From the NCBI GenBank assembly GCA_035578155.1, contig JAPWDM010000007.1, positions 33,578,413 through 33,642,412 on the forward strand: a stretch of 64,000 nt of DNA, in the 5' to 3' direction. The notes below the pieces were generated by a model, which ran no database searches, was not told the DNA's origin, and saw only the letters and a program-made list of their open reading frames with translations. Source of the stretch: Brachynemurus nebulosus (Eukaryota; Arthropoda; Insecta; Neuroptera; Myrmeleontidae). The translations under genes and the position numbers were made by a program. This document shows positions 57,994 through 64,000 of the stretch, piece after piece (the first letter of the stretch is position 1; each line of letters starts with the position of its first letter).

Positions 57994-59145
57994 AGCGTTA
58001 AATTTTGGAAAAAAGTTGAAAGTGTTTTTGATCATTTTTAAAATTAAGGGTGTGATTATGCGGGGCGTTTACAAGCGTTTGCAGGCGTTTGTTTTAGCCC
58101 CTCACTATTGTTGAAACTGTTTGTATACCTGATATTTATTTAGTATATCAAAATAACATTAAAGAAGACTTTTAGTGTTACAATAAATAGTTCAAACAAA
58201 ATTTACTACAAGAATTCATTGGAATCCATCAAGAAACCAGAATTTCCGTTGTATTATTATCGTTAGATATTTTTACCGAAAAAAGCTTGAACTCATTTGT
58301 TAGTAAATTAAATATTTTTGGGTGACAAAAAATTTCATTTATGTGTATCTCATTGTAAAACCATCATCAAATCCACGACGATGATTATGTTGTCAAATAT
58401 TTTAATCAAATTCAGAAATCTTACCCCGCTTCCGCACCCACGTCGCGTCCCTGAAAATCATACACAAAATTAGATTTATCGATCGTTCAGTAAAGTTGTT
58501 TACCGTGTATCGTCTTAATACGACAATTGGTTGCTATATTACAACTAAACTAATCACAATCTATTCAACTTTCTACTAAAATATACAGAATGTTTTAGAA
58601 AGCATTGTCATACCAATAATATCAACACCAAAAATTATTTTCGATTGTTTGTGTTACATCCTGTAAATGACTTTTTGCACTGATTATACAAGTTCTCTGT
58701 AGAATCTTATTAGACAATATAAGGAACAACTTTTCAGAACCTTCAAAATTCACGTTTTAAGACCATTTATTGTATGGAACACCATTTAAGGAGGTACGGC
58801 TTACACTTGATCGATTTTTAAAAAAAAAATGTTTTTTAGTTTTAGAAAGTTTGCGTGTAAAATGAAACTTTTCGTGTCACTAAGGTTGATTTTACGGAGG
58901 TAGTCTTATCAGAGACGGCGTCGTCGAAGGTGACCGAATCATATAAACAGAGAGTAAAATTATCAAATTAAAATTACCCGTGGCGTCGCCCGCGTGGCGT
59001 TTGAAGTGATGACATATAGTTAAAATATATAAAGTGTACTTTCGTCGCGTACTATTGAGAATTGTATTTTTTTTTTTTTTTTTTGTAGCCTATAACATTC
59101 TTTTAACAATATATGCAAAGTTCGAATGAAGTCAGTGGTTTTTTA
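57994..59145. other. No gene recognised
   Basis: Includes TTTAAGGAGGTACGGCTTAC at 58,786, which resembles the TTAA-GGGGAGG ends but has no partner. Also an 18-base T run at 59,067. Confidence 0.4.
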
Positions 59146-59149
59146 TACC

Positions 59150-59311
59150 GTTTTAAATATATTTTCCCACGGAATTCAGATATTTTCCCGGGGTAAAAAG
59201 GTAGCCTGTGTCGTCTTTTCATTTTTAGCGAATTTGCAGAATGGAATTCAGCTATTACAGCCACTGTCATAACGCGACCTGAGCCCGGGACCACGGCAGA
59301 AATTTGTTTTG

Positions 59312-59397
<86 letters not shown>

Positions 59398-59790
59398 GCA
59401 CGATAACTCTCGAACGAAATGTCATAGGTTTACGAAATTTGGCGAAAATATTGGAAGTCCCAAACCGTTGGACCAGTTCGCTAACCAGACACGTCGGATG
59501 CCAGAAACATGGTTTTTGCTCTTGCAAAAAATTAGTTTTTTTGCCAATATTTCCATCTGATCAACAATTTTTGCGAAATTTTTTTACACGATTTAAAGGA
59601 GGAGAAAAAATTACATAAAAAAGGTCTTTAAACTATTGTTCTATGTCAACTAGTTTCCGAGAAAAACTAGTTTTTATAAACGGATATTCGCTATGTTATG
59701 CAGGATGCTGCGACAGGGGTATTTTGTTTTAAATACATTTTTCCTCGGGAATGAGATATTTTCTTGGAGTAAAAAGTAGCCTATGTATAA
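59150..59790 (-). mobile_element. (TA)n-bearing dispersed repeat, copy C, with flanking direct repeats
   Basis: The element occupies 59,223-59,724 (minus), with (TA)n at 59,315-59,393. It is bracketed by direct repeats of about 55 bases: GATATTTTCCCGGGGTAAAAAG...TAGCCTGTGT (59,178-59,208) and GATATTTTCTTGGAGTAAAAAG...TAGCCTATGT (59,755-59,786). AGATATTTTCYYGGRGTAAAAAGTAGCC resembles a string common near arthropod RTE-type LINE 3' ends. Confidence 0.7.
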
Positions 59791-59839
59791 CTTCTTTCTG
59801 CTCACAATACGCTAAGTTCGAATAAACTAAAAGAATCTT

Positions 59840-60295
59840 TTTTTTTATTACTCATACGGGAGAAGTACTAACTTGGCACACGCATTTCTATACGCAAAAC
59901 AGCTGTTTGCCCACTGTACTCTTCCCGCATACTTTTTTGCATGCGGAAAGTAAACTTTCCACACGGAAATTGACAATAAAACACGCAAAGCCGCCTCTTA
60001 ATTTTTCATTTAAAAAATATATCATCATTATTTCTATAGAAACTACCAACAAAGTAACTTAAACGATAATTAATTCAGAAAAAAAGACGAACACTTAAAA
60101 ACATTATTTTAAAAAGTAATGAAAATGTCAAAAATAGTGATAATTATAGAAAAAAGTATGTGAAATCCGTGCGGGATTGTCGATTGCCCCACTCAAGCGA
60201 ATGAGCACACTCACTACGTTCGTGCGCTCAACTTCGCTTTCGTGGGCAATCGACAATTTCCCACACTTATTGCACAATATACTATTTTGTTCTAT
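59840..60295 (-). mobile_element. TAGTATATTGTGCAATAA family repeat, minus copy
   Basis: Reverse complement of 13,938-14,795 (single, non-duplicated unit). Contains GGGAGAAGTACTAACTTGG, the GCGGG..ATTGTCGATTGCC hairpin stem at 60,171-60,265, and ends at TTATTGCACAATATACTA. Confidence 0.8.
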
Positions 60296-60297
60296 TT

Positions 60298-61570
60298 AAA
60301 ATATATTTTTCACACTGAAATGAGATTTCCTACGGCTATGATCCCAACGTATATCATCTCAACCATCCTTCGATAAATCTTCGATTTAAAAGCATCGAAT
60401 TGGGAATCGGATTCAGACGTGTGATTGGAACCGGTGATGGTTCTGTTCTTTTGGAATCGTAACATCCTTAATCGTGTATATTTCGCATCACTCTCGCCAG
60501 TTCGCGTTACCATCCTGTACATTTAACATATTACATTGATGACGATAGTTGTGAAACTACAAGTTCATACACGGCAAACAAGTTAATATATTAGCTAGGC
60601 TTTGTTTTGTCCTGGTAACTGTTTATCTATGTCTATTAGTGTTATTTTGTTGTGTGCCGACTAGGATTGATTCTAATTAGTTTGCCTGGTTGCGTATACG
60701 AACAATGTCCCAATAGGACTTTCTTATTAACCAATATGAAAGCTGCAGGGAATCTCAGTTTCTCATCTTAGAAATGGCGGTGTACTCTATATATACAATA
60801 CATTTATATAATTATCGTATAGGTGGTTTGGTATTTGTGTGTTATATTAGCTTGAATGTAGGTTAGCTTCCAGAAACATCTTATAACATTTCTCCTCAAT
60901 GGCGTCTCTGGACCAATTTTCATTTTGGTTAGTTTATGTGTAGGTACTGTGTATAATCATATCACTTTTCAACAAAATGTAAAGTAAACTAGCACGTCTG
61001 ATGATGTTAATTGTCAATGTAATATGTGCCATTTGTGGTTTTTTCAAAATTAAGTAAGTACTGGGCGAGTCAAAAGTGTCGGGTGATTGAAGTTGAAAAT
61101 AGTTGATATAAAAATGGGATCAGCACAGTGGAGACAGATCAAGCCTACATACAAAAAAGTGTGATCCGAAAGTTGCAGTAAGTAGCAATTTATACTGCTT
61201 ACTGATTAGTCGTCCATCGGCTCTTCAAGCGTACATATTCATTGTTAAGTCGTGGCCACAGTGATGGCTGTTCATTGTTACGTCACTAGTAGCAGGTACA
61301 TGCATATGGTTGTTCGAGATAACCATCGCTACATACATACAGAGTATTACACACACAAACATCCACTACCTTACACATAGCAACAAAAACTCTAAATACG
61401 TATATAACCTCTCTGCCAAGTCTGATGACGTAAAATTCTGATTACAGTCGGGATGCTAACTATCATAATAGTAGTTTGGCCCCTTGGGGATCAGTTTTGG
61501 GCAATTTACAATTGTCATTTGAAAATATCTTGAGCAACATTTTAAAAAATTTTCGGTAAAGATTTTTTTT
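60298..61570. other. No recognisable gene
   Basis: The minus frame 60,310-60,522 is K/R/S/T rich and not low-complexity, but has no domain and no splice context I can support. The rest is featureless. Confidence 0.35.
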
Positions 61571-61578
61571 TACTTTAA

Positions 61579-61905
61579 GGGGAGATTCGCTAAACGTATA
61601 AAATAAATCGATCTTTTTTCATAATTATGTTCCTTAAAGTGTTAAAAATATTCTCCAAAAATTTTATTAAAAAAAAAAAATCAAAAATCAAAAAGCTATG
61701 GGCATTTTAGTGCACGCACTTTACTATAATTCAATTTAAATAGACAAACTTTAAATGCTTTTTTCTCGAAAGTACGTTTTCGCGACGTAGTTCCTCATGT
61801 ATCTCAAAAAGTATTTGAGATATCGATATAAATCAAAGTGCATATTATTCCTCGATACCGTCATTTTGACAGGTACTAGGATCTTTTGGTTCCCTAATAT
61901 ATTTT
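61579..61905 (+). mobile_element. GGGGAGATTCGCTAAA repeat, uninterrupted copy
   Basis: TTAA at 61,575-61,578, then GGGGAGATTCGCTAAACG, running to GATACCGTCATTTTGACAGG. It is the template that shows the 51,288 copy to be interrupted. A right terminus was not identified. Confidence 0.75.
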
Positions 61906-61909
61906 CAAT

Positions 61910-62885
61910 ATGGCGGCTGTCTATAGTCGAGAAAAAGCGGTGATTTTTGAAAATTTCTTTGTACTCGATTGGGATAACAGAAGGGGTAATAATTATTAAT
62001 GTACTTTACCAATTTTTGAATAATAAGAAAAATTAATTTTTACAGTACAAAGTGTAGTATACTTTTGCAATATGTCGCAAAATCATCTTGTTCCCAATAA
62101 GCCACAAAAAAAAAAAAAAAAATGGAAAAGTTACATTGTCATTTGTGAAAAACTAAATGCGTGTTGGCTATGCATAAAAACCGATGAAATGGAGAATGCA
62201 TAAGGACTTCGAAGATGTCTTCTTCGGAGTCCTAAAAATTGAATTATTGACCTTACTACACCATAACAACACTTACTGACGTTGAAGTATTCGTTAGTTT
62301 ATTTAGTTCTCTAGATGATGTGACCCTTTCTAGATTGACAAACATATTTCAATGTTATTCCTAAGCGTCGTACGGTTATAGAAGTATATGAGCAGTGTCA
62401 AAAGTTTGTCTTGTGCTTCGTACGAGATAACATTGTACTAATCTAAATATACTCACATACAATATAAGGGCTTCTTATATATTAGCACACTTAATACTTT
62501 ATACAACAGTGGAGACAGTGGAGCAACATGAATATACATAAATGCCTTTTTGTTCAACGAATGATTATTTTATGTGACGAGGATGGCGCGATACGTATCG
62601 ATGTGGGATTAAAAAAGACGCGAATACAATTATGAAACAAACATAATATAGACGAGATATATAAAATCACTTGTTAAGTCAACAGAATTAAATCATTTTC
62701 GTCACTAGTTTTAGTTTTGTTGAAAGAAATAAATCGTTGATTGTTACAAAGATATTATTCTTTTGAATTAAATAACAACTTCTTTTGTTAAACTGTTTAT
62801 TCTTCTAACTATAAGGTTTTGGATTAATAAATACTGTACATCCACGTAAATTTTGTTTTATCCAAATTTTTACATTATTTTGAAT
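61910..62885. other. No recognisable feature
   Basis: Small GACTTCGAAGATGTCTTCTTCGGAGTC hairpin near 62,206; otherwise featureless AT-rich DNA. Confidence 0.4.
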
Positions 62886-62888
62886 TTA

Positions 62889-64000
62889 TTAGGTCATTCG
62901 AAAGTTCGTGCCATTTTTGGAACCGCTCGGATGAATTCATATTTCTTCAGTAGCAACCGCAAACAAAACATGCAACAACATGTTAGTGTTAGGCCGATAG
63001 TGTTGCTTCTAATATGTATCATACATCTTTAAACAGTGTTTAAATAATTTTTTTTGTCGGTAATAATGAACAATCTTAGACATCAAGGAACATCATGTCA
63101 TTTTATATAGTGATGAGCAAATGCAAGACCAAGACCAAGACTGCCTTGTTCTTGCATTAAGAATTTTGGTCTTGATCTTGTTAGAGCAGTTTGAGTCTTG
63201 GTCTTGGTCTTGGTCTTGCAAAATGCAATCTTGGTCTTGGTCTTGGTATTGCTAAAAAATCTTGCACTTTCTTGCATTTTTTTCTCTCAGAATTTTCTCT
63301 CTTTACGGTATTAATTATACTTTCAAACTATTTAAATAGTTTAGCAAGAATCTTGCTTTTTTCTTGCTTTTGTCTTGGTCTTGCACACTTGAGTCTTGGT
63401 ATTGGTCTTGCAGCCATACTTATAGTCTTGGTCGTTGTCTTGCTCATGGTATACATAGTCTTGGTTTTGGTCTTGGTCTTCCAAAAAATGTAAGACCTAG
63501 ACAAGACTGCAAGACCAAGACTAATTTTGCTCATCACTAATTTTATACGAGTTTAAAAGAGGTACTAATGCTGTTGACGCAACGAGAAATATTTGTAGTA
63601 TTTATAGTGATGATGTGCTTTCTGACAAAACTTATAGAAAATGGTTTGCTAGATTTCAAAAGGGTAATTTTTCTTTGGAAGATGAAGATCCCTCCAGTCG
63701 ACTTGTGTGTATTGACGATAAATTTATTCGTCACGAAATAAAGCGAAACCTGAAGCAAACTGTTAAGAATTAGCAGCAACTTTTGAGCATTCAAAATCCA
63801 CAGTTTTCGGCCATTTGAAACTTGAATTCGGGATGGTCATTTACAGACAATATTTGAAGGAATTGAACAATAGTTTGTCTAGAACTTAGAATTTTTGATA
63901 TCTAGATTCACAAAAAAAGGGAAAAAACGATTGAATAAAGAGTCTGAGAAAACGAACAAATTTCTTTTATTCGAATCTCCTGTTCTGGTAAACAATTTTG
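62889..64000 (+). pseudogene. Mariner-like element with broken transposase, interrupted by a hAT element
   Basis: A mariner-style end TTAGGTCATTCGAAAGTTCG follows TA at 62,887-62,888. An ATG at 63,067 and a short N-terminal segment (NNLRHQGTSC) follow. After the hAT insertion (63,108-63,539) the frame continues with EFKRGTNAVDATRNICSIY, YRKWFARFQKGNFSLEDEDP and, after a frameshift at about 63,769, ELAATFEHSKSTVFGHLKLE. This is the two-HTH DNA-binding half of a mariner transposase. The catalytic half is decayed or beyond the window edge. At least two indels or stops besides the insertion make it inactive. Confidence 0.85.
63108..63539. mobile_element. hAT-type non-autonomous element, 432 bp, inside a mariner
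   Basis: Ends TAGTGATGAGCAAATGCAAG and (complement) TAGTGATGAGCAAAATTAGT. Perfect 8-bp duplication ATTTTATA at 63,100-63,107 and 63,540-63,547. The interior is mostly TCTTGG hexamer arrays (left copies as CCAAGA, then TCTTGG, with CAAGACCAAGA again at the right end). The frames 63,191-63,493 (+) and 63,328-63,537 (-) just follow the hexamer. Confidence 0.93.

Noticed and set aside
58588..58668. Possible small TA-flanked element (TACAGAATGTTT ... ACATCCTGTA)
   Set aside because: The end similarity is only a few bases and could be chance.
60310..60522. 70-codon minus-strand frame with mixed composition
   Set aside because: No recognisable domain, no good splice or start context; could be chance.
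63191..63493. 100-codon frame rich in G, L and V
   Set aside because: It is the translation of the TCTTGG hexamer array inside the hAT element.

Overview
The window looks like about 64 kb of AT-rich, repeat-filled nuclear DNA from an insect. The evidence is one splice-flanked exon of a dpr-family immunoglobulin gene, one F-box gene exon pair with GT/AG junctions, pentameric CCTAA (insect-type telomere motif) tracts, and decayed insect-type transposons. CCTAA repeats argue weakly against a fly. I cannot name the species. Most long reading frames are chance frames or frames running through (TA)n tracts.

Host genes are sparse and on the minus strand. An F-box gene starts at 16,615, splices at 16,440 to an exon beginning at 15,002 in matching phase, and runs leftward; a weaker candidate exon lies at 10,774-10,862. 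A single 128-bp exon at 46,530-46,657 encodes half of a dpr-type Ig domain; the DNA around it probably belongs to its large introns.

The rest is mostly mobile DNA, much of it structurally intact at the ends. (1) Four hAT-type non-autonomous elements share ends TAG(A/T)GATG and have 8-bp target duplications (4,333-4,920; 45,275-46,298; 48,745-49,812; 63,108-63,539), but their interiors are unrelated and rich in short motif arrays. (2) Many elements flanked by TA with family-specific inverted ends (3.7, 6.2, 17.0, 19.0, 20.7, 26.4, 28.0, 43.6, 44.4, 47.3, 48.6, 54.2 kb). (3) TTAA-flanked elements, including a piggyBac-like one (32.7 kb) and a set whose ends begin GGGGAG or GGGGGG (9.8, 22.3, 55.8 kb, plus fragments). 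(4) Coding fossils: two mariner transposases, a Tc1-type DNA-binding region, a pipsqueak-type HTH, a Penelope-type GIY-YIG motif, a jockey-like LINE tail, and a decayed errantivirus-like copy with RT motifs, a 31-bp satellite and an env remnant. (5) Two hammerhead-ribozyme-like folds at 25.36 and 36.03 kb.

Several insertions are nested and give a relative history: a hAT element inside a mariner (63.1 kb), a hAT inside a TA-flanked element (48.7 kb), and a TA-microsatellite-bearing repeat inside another dispersed repeat (51.7-52.3 kb). All calls come from reading the sequence; no database search was possible.
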